A stretch of 64,000 bases of DNA from Odobenus rosmarus divergens (GCF_000321225.1 NW_004450383.1:367145-431144), one strand, 5' to 3'. Shown: positions 14,586 to 28,195, numbered from the stretch's first letter. Numbers and translations: made by a program. Notes: a model not told the origin generated them from the sequence alone.

Positions 14586-14604
14586 ATAATAATAATAATA
14601 ATAA
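14586..14604 (+). repeat. (AAT)n microsatellite
   Basis: Uninterrupted AATAATAATAATAATA run. Confidence 0.85.
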
Positions 14605-14813
14605 AATAGAAATATTAAGGCATTTGTTTTAGAGCTTATTCCCAAAAATGGATGAACTAATCTTTGTTTCTCTACATATTTTCAAAATGTTCATGTTCTG
14701 TCACTCTCTTTAGTTCACTATCTGGGTGCACAGAAAACTTTTAGTGCCTTTGTTGTGAATGGACTTAATATTCAATGTGTCTGTTAGGGTTAACTTTAAA
14801 AATACTTGACTTT

Positions 14814-15040
14814 TGGACACCTGGGTGGCTCAGTCAGTTAAGCGTGGGCCTTCGGCTCAGGTCATGATCCCAGGGTCCTGGGATGGAGTCCCGCCTCAGG
14901 CTCCTTGCTCAATGGGGAGGCTGCTTCTTCCTCTGCCTGCCATTCTCCCTGCTTGTGTGCCCTCATGTGCTCTCTCTCTCTCCCTCCCTCTAACAGATAA
15001 ATAAAATCTTAAAATAAATAAATAGATAAATAAATAAAAG
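14814..15040 (+). mobile_element. Carnivoran tRNA-derived SINE
   Basis: Starts GGACACCTGGGTGGCTCAG, includes CATGATCCCAGGGTCCTGGG, and ends in a long AAATAAATAG-type tail. The TSD TACTTGACTTT is at 14803-14813 and 15041-15051. Confidence 0.94.
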
Positions 15041-15593
15041 TACTTGACTTTAACATAGACTCTCTGCTCCAAAAGATCATGGTTTGTATGTCATAAAGAT
15101 TTTGCTGCTATTTGATAATGGGCAGACCTCTGATAGGAATGGGGAATAACTATGAGATGGGTTACAAGAAACGATTTCAGGGTAGAGAAAACTTTTACCT
15201 TCCTCCCAGTGGTGAAATGAACTGAGCTCAACATAGGCAGTAGTATCATTTCCTGGTTCAGTCACAAGGAATGAATGTACATTATTTGGGAGAAGAGCTT
15301 TTAAATAAATATTAAATAAAGAAATAAGTACTTCTTTTCCAAAATAATTCATTTAAAATATTTATGCATGGATTATAGCATATAATAATTTATAATAAAC
15401 TCTTTAAAACTCTATGCTTGACTGTATATTAGATATGAGTCTTAATAAGACTAATGAAAAATTTTATTCTCTTACTCATCAATATGAATTAGCAAAATGT
15501 CAGGTATGATCATGGGCTACTTTGTACTTTGAGCCCTCAAACAGAAGCAGAAAGGGTGCTGGTACTTTCCCATCTGTTTAGAAATAGAAATGA

Positions 15594-16010
<417 letters not shown>

Positions 16011-16079
16011 TAAATTGGATTCATTAAAGAAATGGTTTTGGAAAAGTGCTTATATTCCTAGGTGTCTCTAAAGCACTGC

Positions 16080-16205
16080 ACACATTATTGTAGGCGAGCT
16101 CTCTGAGCATAAGGGTATTGCCTGTTGTATTCTGTGTTCAGGACTTAGAGGAGTGCCCGAAAAGATTAGGTGCTCAGAAGATATTGGCTGAGTAAATGAA
16201 GAATG
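16080..16205 (+). repeat. L2 3' end fossil
   Basis: AGCTCTCTGAGCATAAGGG, AGGAGTGCCCGAAAAGATTAGGTGCTCAG and the terminal GAGTAAATGAAGAATGAA reproduce the L2 3' terminus. Confidence 0.65.
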
Positions 16206-16317
16206 AACACACCGAAAATGACCTTTCAACAAAATAGAGAAATGCAGTGACTTAAATATTATCAAGAACTGGTGATAAATCTTTATCCAAACTACACATT
16301 TCTCCTAAAAATTATGG

Positions 16318-17075
16318 TTGCCTAAAAGTGAAAACCATGTTGGAGCTGCTAAGGCAGCTCTAGTTGGGGTGGGGGGGGGGGTTCAAGCACAAAGTAAAAT
16401 GGAGGAGGACCTAAAATTAGTTTCAGTAACAAAATATCAGATATGTAAGTTGCCATATCTGCAACAGGTAGAATTAGTAGGAGACCAGGGCATCAGATGC
16501 AGTTTGATGCAGGAACTGGCAGTGATCATAGCCAGAAGACTGCTGATCTTAGGGAAAAATTTAGGAAAAATATATTCAAGGGGAAGAGACTTACTGTCTT
16601 TGAGATTAAGGAAGTCACTGAAGAGGCATCAGACACAGAGACATCACCCACACAGAGGGCGTAGAATTTGCTAAGTGTTTAGCCATAGTAAATGAACAGC
16701 CCATTCAGAATTCTGAAAAGTTGATCCAGTGAACACAAGAGGGGAAACTGTGGGAGTCCCCAGTTAACAGTGGAGCAGGTTGTGATGATGATGGTTCCTG
16801 AATATATATTTCTGGATAAATTCCAGGAGAATTTTCCAAAACAAGGACCCATTTGCCACTTCATGGACCTAGTGACCCATGGTCTTTCCAAAACCCATAC
16901 CTGAGTGTTAAATAGGAAATCCAACACAGTGGTTTAAAAATTATTTTAATGAAAAACAGGACATCCTAAAATAAAGCAATGTACAGTTCAATTGCAGACC
17001 ATGGAAATTTTTATTTCAAGCCTTTGAAGATGGATTTTATAACTAAATAAAATAATATTGCATGTTGAAAAATCA
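16318..17075 (+). other. Unassigned segment, possible decayed retrocopy
   Basis: A 118-codon open frame (16318-16674) is followed by a region where further open stretches can be read only by changing frame. The block ends near an AAATAAAATAA motif at about 17045 and is less AT-rich than its flanks. The predicted peptide, with segments such as EEDLKLVSVTKYQIC, is not one I recognise. There is no clean poly(A) tail or TSD. A decayed processed pseudogene or DNA-transposon fragment is possible; chance is also possible. Confidence 0.25.
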
Positions 17076-17259
17076 TATGCTTGCATACAACTCTATGAGG
17101 ATAGAGGTATAGTGAAAAGTAAAAAAAAAACAAAAAACAACAAACAGTTCAGTAAGGAGAGAGAAACAATGTTATCACTGTGGAAAGTCACCACAGACTC
17201 CATAGTCAGGTGAATGATCCTAATGCACTGTACAAAACTGACATGGAGATGATATCATC

Positions 17260-17660
17260 TAGTGCAGATTTTCCAAACCAGGGTTCATCAGCAGTGAGTC
17301 ATAAAATCAATTCACTGGGTCATGACCAGCATTTTTATAATTGATATAACATTGAATACGGTAAAATAATTAAAATAAAATAAAAGATAAATATATAAAA
17401 AGAAGAGAAAAATATTATAATTCAAAGACCATAGTAAAGATAAGTATTGTTTTGTGGGAATTTTTTCAGCTACGTATAGAGAGATGAATAAAATACAATG
17501 AATATACCCATGTGATGTGTGTATGAGTACATGTACATGTGTATGTGTGTATTTCCAATAAAATAATGTATATTTCTTACTATGAATTTCAGTGAAAAAA
17601 AGCAACAATTTTGATCTGATGATTAAAAGTATGGAATTTTGGTGTTTGTTACACATAGTA
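17260..17660. other. AT-rich stretch, possible DNA-transposon relic
   Basis: CCAAACCAGGGTTCATCAG and GGGTCATGACCAGCATTTTT resemble the ends of old nonautonomous DNA elements. The rest is AT-rich with a short TGTGTATG run near 17520-17555. The assignment is weak. Confidence 0.25.
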
Positions 17661-17714
17661 ATTTTTTCTCATTGTATAACGTTTTCACATATTAGAATTA
17701 TGTACGTATGATTT

Positions 17715-17870
17715 CTGACTTTCATAGGTCATCTAACCTCTCTGTCCCTCATCTCTAAAATGGGGGTAATTGAAATTCTTTACTTCAAAATGTTGCAATA
17801 AGAAATAAAGAAACGGTACATATCTATTAAATGGTCATTCTGTTAATAACAGAACAGCCAGTTAATTCTT
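17715..17870 (+). repeat. MIR fossil
   Basis: CATCTAACCTCTCTGTCCC followed by CATCTCTAAAATGGGGGTAA is the MIR core in sense orientation. Confidence 0.7.
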
Positions 17871-18464
17871 AATTGATGGCTTCATCTATTAGAGGATAAA
17901 GGGAATAAAAGGAGAAATAATTACTTTGGATTTAATTCTGCCAAAGAGAAAAAAATAACTGATGACAGGAAAGTTTATAGAAAGCTTAAGAGAAGGAGTG
18001 ATTATATTGTCTTAAAATTCAGAGCCAGGCAAAAGAGAAATCTGTATATAGGCAGCAAATTCATTAAAATAACATGGAAAATTTCCAGGTGCCAGACAAG
18101 AAATAACCAAAATCCTGACAGAGAAAAACCAAAGGATACAGAAAACCATAGATCAAAAGGGTAGGTGTTAATCACTGGGATAAATTATTAAATACATGGT
18201 TTTCAATGACTTAGCTGAAAAAGGCAGGAGCACCAGAGTAAAGTATGCATTCACCAAGAATATGCCTGCCTAAAATAATCCTATTTCTTTCCAATAGGTT
18301 TCAATATTGATGTCACAGAAATATTAATTTCAGCCTGGAATATGCCATAATATAAACAAATGATCCTTCCTAACCAAAAAATTTCATGGGATCAATTATA
18401 GCCTAATTAAGTATATTTCATGTTGATTGACTAGTCCTATCTACAAACAAGAGAGAGGGAAGAG

Positions 18465-18640
18465 TAGACCTGGGTTCAAATCCTCTTACTATATCTATGA
18501 CCTCTGGCAAGCCAAGCCTTGATTTTTAAATTCCTAAAACTGGATCTTAGTTATTAATTCAATAGGTTATTGTGAATATTCAATTAACTGCAATACATAC
18601 AGAGGGCCTAGTAAATTTCCCAGCAAATACTGGAATATTA
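18465..18640 (+). repeat. MIR fossil
   Basis: GACCTGGGTTCAAATCCTC (tRNA-like part), then ATGACCTCTGGCAAG and the 3' GGCCTAGTAAATTTCCCAG. Confidence 0.65.
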
Positions 18641-19223
18641 ATACATTTGATTTTCAAAGTATTCTAAAAGAATCACAGCACTGGAAAACATGCATTGCAC
18701 TTTGCATTGCATGTTATATTTAGTGGAATTAGTGTATTTCTGTCATTTTAACATTAATTAAATCTAATTTATTAACGTTATTATACGGATACACATTTAC
18801 TCCTAAAAATAGCACAAATGTTTAGTACTTTTTAAATTTCTTAAGAATAATCTTCACTATCAATTGAGTTGGATATGACTAGACTTCTACTCATGATACC
18901 AAGACACTATGGAAAAAAGTTATTCCGTAAATACTTTATGCTTGTTAATACCTTAATTAACTTAATACCATAAATACCTTAACCATGTTAAAAATATGAC
19001 CACAACTGATAATTTCTAGTTATCAGGGGGGGAGGGAGGTCCATGTTTTAGAACTAGGTCTATTTAACTCTAAACAATGATTTAAAAACAAGAGAAAACC
19101 TAAAATCAGCTATGTGACCTTACACAATTTATTTTGTGTATCTAATCATGAGATGATATTGTATAATTTGTAAGGTTGTTGGGAGAATTATATTAAATAA
19201 CTTACTTAAAACATTTGGTTCTG

Positions 19224-19354
19224 GGTTTTCTGGCTGGCTCAGTTGGTAGAGCATGCAACTCTTAATCTTGGAGTCATGAGTTCAAGCCCCATATTGTGCC
19301 TAGAGCTTACTTAAAAATTATAAACACAATAAAATATAAAAAAAAATTAAAAAT
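19224..19354 (+). mobile_element. Short tRNA-like carnivoran SINE
   Basis: A shorter SINE form without the CT-rich body: CTGGCTGGCTCAGTTGGTAGAGCATGCAACTC, then GAGTTCAAGCCCC, which resembles a Pol III B box. The TSD ACATTTGGTTCTG is exact at 19211-19223 and 19355-19367. The A-rich tail precedes the second TSD copy. Confidence 0.92.
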
Positions 19355-20084
19355 ACATTTGGTTCTGAAGCTGTTACTGTCTCATAAGGAGAGCTTAATA
19401 TATTTTAGTTTCTTGATCACGTTCACATGTATCTATTTGTTTTCCCTCATAGTAATTATACAGAAATCCAAAATGCACAGAACTGGCTGACTTTCAGATT
19501 TAATAATTTAATACTTTGAAAGTCAAAATTAGTGGGTAAAGCATGTGCAATAGAGCCAGAGGGTTTGTTATTCATAAGGATAATTTTTAAATTAAGATAT
19601 ATTTTGCATTTTTATCAAAGTAAAATATATATGTGGTAACTAAGAAAATAATATAATACAGGTTTCCATTTAAAGTAATTTAAAGCAATGGTCACCTGCC
19701 CCACACCACCCTCTATTCTGCTATTCCTCAGCTGAGTCTTCTAATAATTTCTATTTCTCTTCAATATTCCAGAATTGTTATTTTTGTGTATTCTAGCAAC
19801 TGCCTTTGTCATATATTGTTTATGCCTCTATTTTTAATTTCATTAATGCTTGAGAATTAGATTGTCAGGCTCTGATGCTTTTCATGTTAAGTCTTACCCC
19901 GCAGTAAAATTTTGACTACTGTCTCTGAGAACATGGGCAGGAAATCTGGACTGACTGAAAGGCTTTGCTTTAGAGTATGTAAGTAGGGAGCTATTAGACT
20001 ATAATCCCTAAGTGCCAAAAATAAGGAAAGCTTTTTATTTTATTTTTTACATAAAAGTGAACACCAACATCACCATACTTTGTA

Positions 20085-20235
20085 AACTCTTTAAATGCAG
20101 TGTTTTGATTTTTCTTATAATGTTTCACTCTGGAAGACTATAAACTCATAAGGTCTTGGGCTACATATAACTTTTTAACATTCAGTGCATTAATTTATAC
20201 AAGCAGGCTCTCAGTAAATATTTTTAACCTGAACT
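20085..20235 (+). repeat. L2 3' end fossil
   Basis: GACTATAAACTCATAAGG, CAGTGCATTAATTTATACAAGCAGGCTCTCAGTAAATA follows the L2 terminus. Confidence 0.5.
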
Positions 20236-20907
20236 GAACCACAAGAATTTACAGTTTGTCTATTTTAGAAGATAGTTTTTTTTTTTTTTATCATGGTTTA
20301 AGATTGTGTACATTTTAAATCTGAAGAAAATATTTTCAAGAGCTTATGTTGGACACTGGGAGATTGTGTTTGTCAGAAGTAGATCCAAAATGATAGCATC
20401 CTGTGGTAAGTCCTGCTCAGTGATGAGAAACCCTGCAGTTTATCTCATGGAGAATGTCACATGTATTAAATAATAGCAAAACAGAATATCTGTACCTGCA
20501 ATTCACTTTGTGATAAAAAAAAATGTGTTTGGAAAATAATTTCTTCCCTTCTTATTTTTCACATTTTGACAAGTATCTGTTGAAACTCTGTGTTACTTTA
20601 GTTATCTATAGACACACTGGATTAACATAGAAGTCCTGTTGTTCTTATCCATAAAATGACTCAATATTATGTAAAGATAATGAAACACAAATAATGGCAG
20701 ATTCCATATTTTTCCCTTAATGTTCATTACTTGATTTATTTCATCTAATGGCATTGCAGCTGTTTATATAAACACACCTCTACCCTGATCTAGGGCAACA
20801 GCTCTTACCTCTTATCCTCTCTTCTAGCTAGTTTCTCCCTTTCCCATGTTCCCCAATAAAATCTCTTATGAACACAACAAAGTAATCTTTCAAACAAATG
20901 TCAGATT

Positions 20908-21135
20908 GGGGCTCCAGGATGGCTCAGTTGGTTGAGCCAACTCTTGACTCTTGATTTTGACTCAGGTCATGGTCTCTGGATCATGGGATTGAGCCCTGTG
21001 TTGGGCTCTGCACTCAGTTCGGAGTCTGTTTGGGATTCTCTCTCTCCCTCTCCCTCTGTTCTTCCCCCTGCTCACATGCTCTCTTTCTCTCTAAATAAAT
21101 ATGCAAATAATCTCTTAAAATATAAAAAATAAATA
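20908..21135 (+). mobile_element. Carnivoran tRNA-derived SINE, older copy
   Basis: GGGGCTCCAGGATGGCTCAG head, CTCTCTCTCCCTCTCCC body and an AAATAAATATGCAAATAA tail. The head is diverged from the young form, and TSDs are only loosely visible, so the ends are approximate. Confidence 0.85.
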
Positions 21136-21259
21136 AAAACATATGTTAAATTATATCAAAATCCACCACTGGCTTTCTAAATCTGAGTAAACTCCATAGA
21201 TCTTATAACATGAAGTTCCACTTAATCTGTCTATATAAACTCTGACCTCTTTTCTCCCT

Positions 21260-21440
21260 CTCTACTCTACTCTTTGGGCCACAAAGCCTCCTGGATGTTT
21301 CTTGAAATCACTGTTCACACTTCTGCCTCAGAGCTTTTGCACTTGCTGTCCTTTCTGTCTGAATGCTTTTTCCCCAGCATTCTGGCTGAAGCTCTCAGAT
21401 TTCCTTTAGGCATGTCTTAGTAGCAGAAAAACATTCCAAT
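21260..21440 (+). repeat. L2 fossil
   Basis: CTGCCTCAGAGCTTTTGCACTTGCTGTCC, CTGAATGCTTTTTCCCCAG and CTCTCAGATTTCC match the conserved 3' part of L2. Confidence 0.65.
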
Positions 21441-21614
21441 TTACCCTCCCCTTGCTCCCTAAAACTTCCAGGATGGAATCAAATAAATCTAAAGTGGAAA
21501 TAATAGGTCCTTGGTAAAGATATCTCTGGTGTGTGTAAAGCCCCAGTTATTTTAGAGCCTTAGAACTCTGAAAGGTAAATCATTAAATTTGGGAGTACTA
21601 GCCATAGTACTAAT

Positions 21615-21900
21615 ATAGTATTTTTTAATTGAGGTATAATTGACATACATTATATTTGTTTCAGGTATACAACATAATGATTTGATATTTGTATACATTG
21701 TGAAATGTTCACCACAATAAGTATAGTTTAAATCCATCACCATACAGTTTACAATTTTTTTATGATAAGTAATTTTAAGTCTACTCTCTTAGCAACTTTC
21801 AAATATGCAAGACAGTATTATTAACTATATCATCATGCTATACATTACATACCCATGACTTATTTATTTTATAACTGGATCAATGTCATATTCTTGATCT
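21615..21900 (-). mobile_element. LINE-1 3' UTR fragment
   Basis: TTAATTGAGGTATAATTGACATACA through AACATAATGATTTGATATTTGTATACATTG is the reverse complement of an ancient LINE-1 3' UTR. Confidence 0.75.
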
Positions 21901-22029
21901 TTTCTATTGCTATAGCATACAGTGAGCATTCAATTGACAGCTAATTAGAATAATAAGACCCTAAGAATAAACATGTTTTGAGAATATGTTAGAGAGAATA
22001 GAAGAGATGGTATCATACATTCCTTTTTT

Positions 22030-22430
22030 TCAGGCATTCAAAAGTACCAGTTATATGCCTGGTCCTGCACTAACTATGAATTCAATATGGTTCTTGCCTT
22101 TAGAGAATTTATAATCAGATGAAATAAAGCCAGTGAGGTCAGTTGCTAGAAATAAAAACAGAGTGCCGAGAGCACAGCGTGGAGGTGCATCTGACCCAGT
22201 CACAAAGAGAAATCAGAGAAGTCTTCCTTATGAAAGAGACACATGAACTGAATATTAAAAATATAAAGAAGGAACCAGGTGAAGTACATGACATAAGGAG
22301 ATGCTGTGTTTCACACCTAGGGTTGAGCATTTATAAACATGAAGAAGCAAGAGCAAACCAGAGAAAGTAGATGGAATTTCAAGCAACTCAACTGGGCAAG
22401 CCCATAGAGAGGAATGAGAAGAGATAATAA
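22030..22430 (+). repeat. Ancient interspersed repeat, unclassified (L2-like)
   Basis: Follows the order seen in a common old mammalian repeat: TATATGCCTGGTCC, GGTTCTTGCCTTTAGAGAATTTA, GAAGTCTTCCTTATGA, then GCAAAGC-like and AAGAGATAATA parts. Relatives may be at 26530-26820, 29600-29900 and 47040-47410. Confidence 0.4.
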
Positions 22431-22464
22431 CTTGTCTGTGTTGAGAACAGTTTGAAGTTTTGTA

Positions 22465-22625
22465 TACATATTATTTTATGCCTTACTACAACTCCATGAA
22501 TTAGGGACTACTAATATTCTCATTTTACAGATGAGGAAACCAAGACACAAGGGCAGGTTCAGTCACTTGCTCAAAGTCATGGTTGCCTGCCAGTCATGTT
22601 TTGGAGTCCAGTCTTAATCACTGCC
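22465..22625 (-). repeat. MIR fossil
   Basis: CTCATTTTACAGATGAGGAAACCAAGACACAAG and CACTTGCTCAAAGTCAT is a clear antisense MIR core. Confidence 0.8.
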
Positions 22626-23656
22626 CTCTGATTAATGACCTTGCATTGATCTTTTTTATATCTCTGGAGCCTAACAGTTATCGTATATTGCAGGTGGTTA
22701 AATGTTTCATGAATGGATGCACGGCATCAAAAATAAGTGGTGAGACTTCCCCACTTATTTCTGAAATCTTCCTCCAAGCTAAGTATGAGAATTAAGAAAA
22801 AGTAAATTCCTACCAATAACTAATAAAAAGTGTTCATCTGAAAAGCATTTTTGCATTTCATCTGAAACATTGAACATCTGCACCATTATTTTCAATCCCT
22901 CTGTTTCTCTCATGTTAATGTAGTCTTAGATTCTGGGGGAAAAAAAAGATTATGTAACTCAGTCACTGATGACTATAAGTCTGTCCAAAGTACATACACA
23001 AGAGTGTTATGATTAGACATCCAGTAGTCATCTGGTACCATTCATTGTTCAACTTCCAACTCTATGTGGAATGATAAAATCTTTATAAAATAATAATAAT
23101 AAATAAATGGAGAGCCCTTTGTACTATCAACTGAAGAGAAAATTTGGAACGAACAAATAAAAAATAAAAAGTTCATTTTATAATTGTAGCTCTCCAACTT
23201 TACAGTTATCTCTCATTAGTAACATCATATGACCTTTTAATTAAATCATACTGCTTTAGTGTATGAAGTAGATAACTCAACTTTTATTCCAGATCTTCTG
23301 CTTAAACGGCATGCTTGCCTTGGGCTAATCTCTTATTCCAAATGTCCTTAAGGTTTATAGAATTTTTTTGAGATTTGAAACAAGTCTGGAGTCCCATTGC
23401 ATTATAAATGAATATAGACACTATGTAATCTAATACACTGAGCCATTTAGCATTTGATGCCATTTAAATATGTGACATAATTAAAGCATGTGGATGAAAG
23501 ACTCATAAAACAAAGGACTAGTGGTAAATTATTTCTGAGTATCATCAAATATCTGCCTTTCATTAGTTATACATAGGAATTTTGTTCACAGACATAATAT
23601 ACAGATTATGTGTCAGAATTATGTTCTACAAAGAAGTATAATGAATTTTCTATTTT

Positions 23657-23757
23657 TCTTAAGTAAGCTCTAAGGCCCAATGAGGGGCTTGAACTCATGA
23701 CCCCTAGATCAAGAGTCACATGCTCTCCCAACTGAGTCAGCCAGGCACCCCAAATGT
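23657..23757 (-). mobile_element. Short tRNA-like carnivoran SINE
   Basis: Reverse copy of the short form: GGGCTTGAACTCATGACCC and CTGAGTCAGCCAGGCACCCC. The TSD ATTTTCTATTTT is at 23645-23656 and 23758-23769. Confidence 0.9.
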
Positions 23758-26529
23758 ATTTTCTATTTTAAAAATTTAAAGTAGTATTGAGATAAAACCA
23801 AAGCATGTTTCATTTTCATATGGGGGGGTGGAATATTATTTAAAATGAAACTGGAAGGAAAGCTTATGTGATTGAGCACCTGCTATTTCCAGGCACTCTT
23901 ACTTACATTATCACTCCAGTTGGCCTCCTGCATGCTAGTCTAGAGAATCATTAGCATTGTTATAAATAAATCCCTGTTGCTATGAATTCTGGAGCATACT
24001 ATGTAGAGTCACCTATGTAAGAAGCAATTTAATTGCAAATCAATGCTTATAATTCAAAACATATTTTCTTGTGACCACTGACTTGGAGCTCATATTTAAA
24101 CCACCACTTTTATTTTCTCTGCCTTTGGCATCTCAGCCACTATGCCATACCTCCAGAATGGTAGTTGCATGGCCTCTCATTGTGCTTAGAAACCCCCGTT
24201 CTCCACCACCATGTAGTTTTTATACTTAAGTCAGACTTCAAACATGCCTCCCTAATGTGTTACACGTTTTTACAGAAAAACAGAAAAATAATTTATTTAT
24301 ACAGAAAACTGAATCAACCCAGAGTTTTTCTCCTTACATATAAAGAAAGTAAAGCATACAACAGTAACTATTCATAGTCATGTTGAGAATCAAACTGTAT
24401 TAAGTAAGGAATGGCATTAGGATAATAAAACAACAGATCTAAGGATAGCCAAATCTTTACTTTTGTTGGCAAAACAAATACACTACTAAAAAGTTCAACC
24501 CACAAAACCCAGAGAGAAAGAAAGCAGGTTTATTACTGAATAAGCATATTTGAAATGTAATGAACACGGCAGGCTGCCTGTGAAAGATGTTACAAAGACT
24601 GGACAGAATCTCATACAAATTTATAAAGAAAGAACAAGTAACTCTTGTTTTAACTCCTTGAGAGACATACCGATGTAACTTGTCTCTGTATACCTTGTGA
24701 CTACACTTTTTAAGAACCCTTAGTTAATTTCTGAAGTATGTTTCCAGAAGGCCAGCAGTCTTGCACTGTAAAATCAAAAAGTTGGGCCTATTATGTTTTA
24801 AAAGAGACACCCAAAAGGAGGTTGCTGCTTTCTTCCCCTTTATTAAACATAGAACATTTCATTTTACACTTATGTTCAGCCAGAGAGCCTTTCACTTCAA
24901 GACATACACATAAAAAAAAGACAATACAGAGCTCTCTGTGCAATAGGAAACAAATTCTTAATCCCAAATCCCAAAACCAGTCAGATTGAAATGTATGGGA
25001 GAGTTAGTGAGTAAATCTGAACCATAATCAGGTTCTAAATAGCTTCAAGCCTAAGCCGGTTAACCCCAAGACAGGGTATTTCTCCCCACATTCCTAATCT
25101 GAGTTTTAGGACATTTCTGATTCAGGGAAGAATTGATCTGTCCTGTTAGGAAGAGAGACAAAAGAGCAAGAAGGAAAGGGTTCTCCAATGCAACTCATAT
25201 TTTCCAGATCTTCATAGGCCAAAGCAACAATCCCTGAGCCAAGCCCCCTTAAGGAAAAGAGAAGACAAAAAATTACAAAGGTAAAAAGAGGTGAGTTGGG
25301 AGGAATCTAATTAGAATAGGGTTTCTTTTGTGTGAGGATGAATCCTATCCTAGAATTATCTTTTTAGGTGTATAAAATATAATAAAGCACATGGGCATGA
25401 AAGATAAACTGATTATATTGAAACACAGTTATCCAAGTACTTAAAATCTATAATTGAAAAAACAAATTTTGATGTAATAATATATTGCTTCCTAATTATT
25501 GCCTTAAATTATAAGTTCTAGCAAATCTAATAACTACTTGAGGTATCTGCAACAATTATAATGTAATATAAAAACATCTGTAATTCCTGTTGGTGACAAA
25601 GTCCCAGTGGTTTGCTGCTGATGTTTGAAATTAAATGAAATGGTAAAATTCAGTTAGAAAAAAAATTCCATAAGAATTGGAAAATATAAACACTTTTTCC
25701 CCATCCAAATTCATGAAACAAGAAAAAAGAACCCCTGAGCTGTAAGGAAGAGGAGAAGATGGGCCAATTTTTCCTCCTTTTCACTGTTAACATTGCCTCT
25801 TGTTTCCCCCTGGACTTCTAAAGGATAAGGAGTGCAAAATTAGAGGACCACATCCACAGTGATTGTTAACAGCTGAGCACAGTGACCCCAAACCGCCCCC
25901 AACACACACACACCACCTCTTGAGACAACAGCTGAATTGAAGATGTAGGTCCCTCTGCCTTTGGGATGGAGTAGGGAAATGAAGAGGAGCGGAAAATAAA
26001 AGCCATGAGCTCCTCCTGGAAGGAACAATGCTCTGGGAGAATCACTAAATGGCATTCCTCTCTCTCTCAAGGGAAGAGCTTGGCAGAAACACCAGGGAAG
26101 TTTCCTCCTGCCCTTTCTCTACACTTCGTATTCCTTCCTGGGATTGATGAGATTAGTTCCTCCTCCTAAGGCCTTTATGAAACCCACATTATATCACCTC
26201 CAGAAGGTTCTGTGGGGTCAGAGAGTTGCTTAATTCATTTTATCTAGACCCACACCATACAGCATATCTATCAGACATTTCCTGTTCCAGTCCCAGTTTG
26301 AAATTTCCTCTCCTCCAAAGCTAGAAGTAAATAGTCAGTAAACAGTGAAGCTGGGATTCAAAACTAAATCTTGTAGATTCCAAAGCTTTGGGTTTTATAT
26401 AGCATTTGCTATGCTACCCTAAGCAAATGGTTTGAAAAATCTGAGTTTTACATTCCATGCATTTAGTTAGCAGCAAGATAGCAATATACTGTATATTCTA
26501 GTTTTCCTAATATTTATAACATATTTATT

Positions 26530-26820
26530 AGAAGTCCATTATATAAATAGACACTGTGCTAGGCTCCAGAGGTATAAATAGTGTATTAAAAGAAATAGAA
26601 ACTTTGACTTAATAGATTTTTGGAGTTAAGAGAGATAGACCCTATATAAATAAGTGGCTTTATATAAATATAAATATGAATATAAATATAAAACGAGTTG
26701 TAATCAGTGTCCTGAACGTAATGGAATGCTGTATGATGCGATCCTCTGAACTAGTCTGGAAGACAGGGAAGACTTTCCTGAGAAATCAATGTTTGTGAAG
26801 TAATCAGGCAGGGGTAATAA
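26530..26820 (+). repeat. Ancient interspersed repeat, unclassified (L2-like)
   Basis: CACTGTGCTAGGCTCCAGAGG start, later GGAAGACAGGGAAGACTTTCCTGAGAAATC and GTAATCAGGCAGGGG. Same repeat type as at 22030-22430, interrupted by an AT-rich TATAAATATAAATATG run near 26660-26690. Confidence 0.4.
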
Positions 26821-27009
26821 ATTGTCACAGATGATTTTTTTCCCCTCTAAGCTCATTTTGTACTAATATATTAGCTGTTTTAAAACAATTTTTTAAACAA
26901 TAAAAGACTGCCATCACTTAAAATCAATGAATTAGAAATCAGAAACTAAGCAATGAAAAGGGATTTTAGTTTTTAAAAAACATCAACAATTCAGCTAAAA
27001 TCATTTTAA

Positions 27010-27262
27010 GAATTTGTCTTCCCATATACATTTTTCTACAAAATCATAGATTAGTGATTGCTAGGGACTTGGGAGTATAGGAAATAGGGAGTGACTGCTA
27101 ATGAGTATAGGAATTCTTTTGGGGATGACAGAAATATTCTAAAATTAGATAGAGGGTTGGTTACACAACTTTGTGAATATGCTAAAAAAAAAACAAAACA
27201 CTCAATTATATACTTTAAAAGGGTGAATTTTATCGTATGTGAATTATACCTCAATCTTGAAA
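27010..27262 (+). mobile_element. LINE-1 3' UTR fragment
   Basis: TTAGTGATTGCTAGGGACTTGG through TATACTTTAAAAGGGTGAATTTTATCGTATGTGAATTATACCTCAAT is the 3' end of an old LINE-1 in sense orientation. Confidence 0.75.
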
Positions 27263-28169
27263 ATGAGGTTAAAAACGAGTGACATAGTATCACAGATGAA
27301 CTACTAACACCCATACTATTAGTAGAATTTATATATGGTAGCATGGCAAATCTATCCAAGGAATATAGCTATTCATAGGTCTATGTCATAGGATGATTCT
27401 TCTTTCTCTAAGAATACACTCTGTTGGAGAACACAGCTCATCGAGCACTGGGGCATGAAGGGAAGGCCTTCCTAGCCAGCAAAATCAAATGAGTGAGTCC
27501 AGGCAATCAGTGAGGTGACAGATGTAGAAGCTCATATCCTACTAAGTTTACTGAGTGAGTGATTAAAATGGTTTACAAGCCACTGATTACAACATGGAGA
27601 TGGATTTTTTTTTTTTAGTGTTAAACAAGAGTGTGGAATTTTACCACAAAATTAATTCACAAGTAATAAAGACTGATTTTTGGTTGTGTTTTTTGTTTTT
27701 TTAGGTGAACAGATGAGGCAATAGGAAACTCATGGCAGTATTATCTTTAGTTTTCCAGATAAATCAATGTGAATGTATCAGAACTGATGGAGAAGAAAAT
27801 GAAAATCAAAATAAATAAGTTACTTAGAGTAACAGTTTATAATTTAAAGAAATATTTATTACCATTATGCTAGAATAGCCTTATTGGAGGCTTATCATCT
27901 AAGACAGATAAACAAAATGAAAGGCTTATACAGCAGACATGAAGAGAAGCATGAAATGAATGGCTGGAAAAAAAAGAAATGAATGGCTGAATAATTAGGT
28001 TTTTTTTTGTTTGTTTTTTTGTTTTTTTGTTTTTTTACTAAGAACAAGGTTTTAAACAAAGGAGGGAAGAAGCGATAGTAATTTTAATCTACAAGTCAAT
28101 ACTGGGAATATTAGCTCTCTGCATTATAAAGTTAATTCCAGAGTTTAAGGGTTATGAAAGGACACTCTT

Positions 28170-28195
28170 AAAAAAAAAAAAAAAAAAAAAAAAAA
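28170..28195 (+). repeat. Orphan A26 run
   Basis: Twenty-six consecutive A residues with no recognisable SINE or LINE-1 body in front and no flanking duplication that I can see. Confidence 0.9.

Noticed and set aside
17312..17656. 114-codon minus-strand ORF
   Set aside because: Low-complexity Ile/Leu/Phe/Tyr composition expected from AT-rich DNA; no domain.
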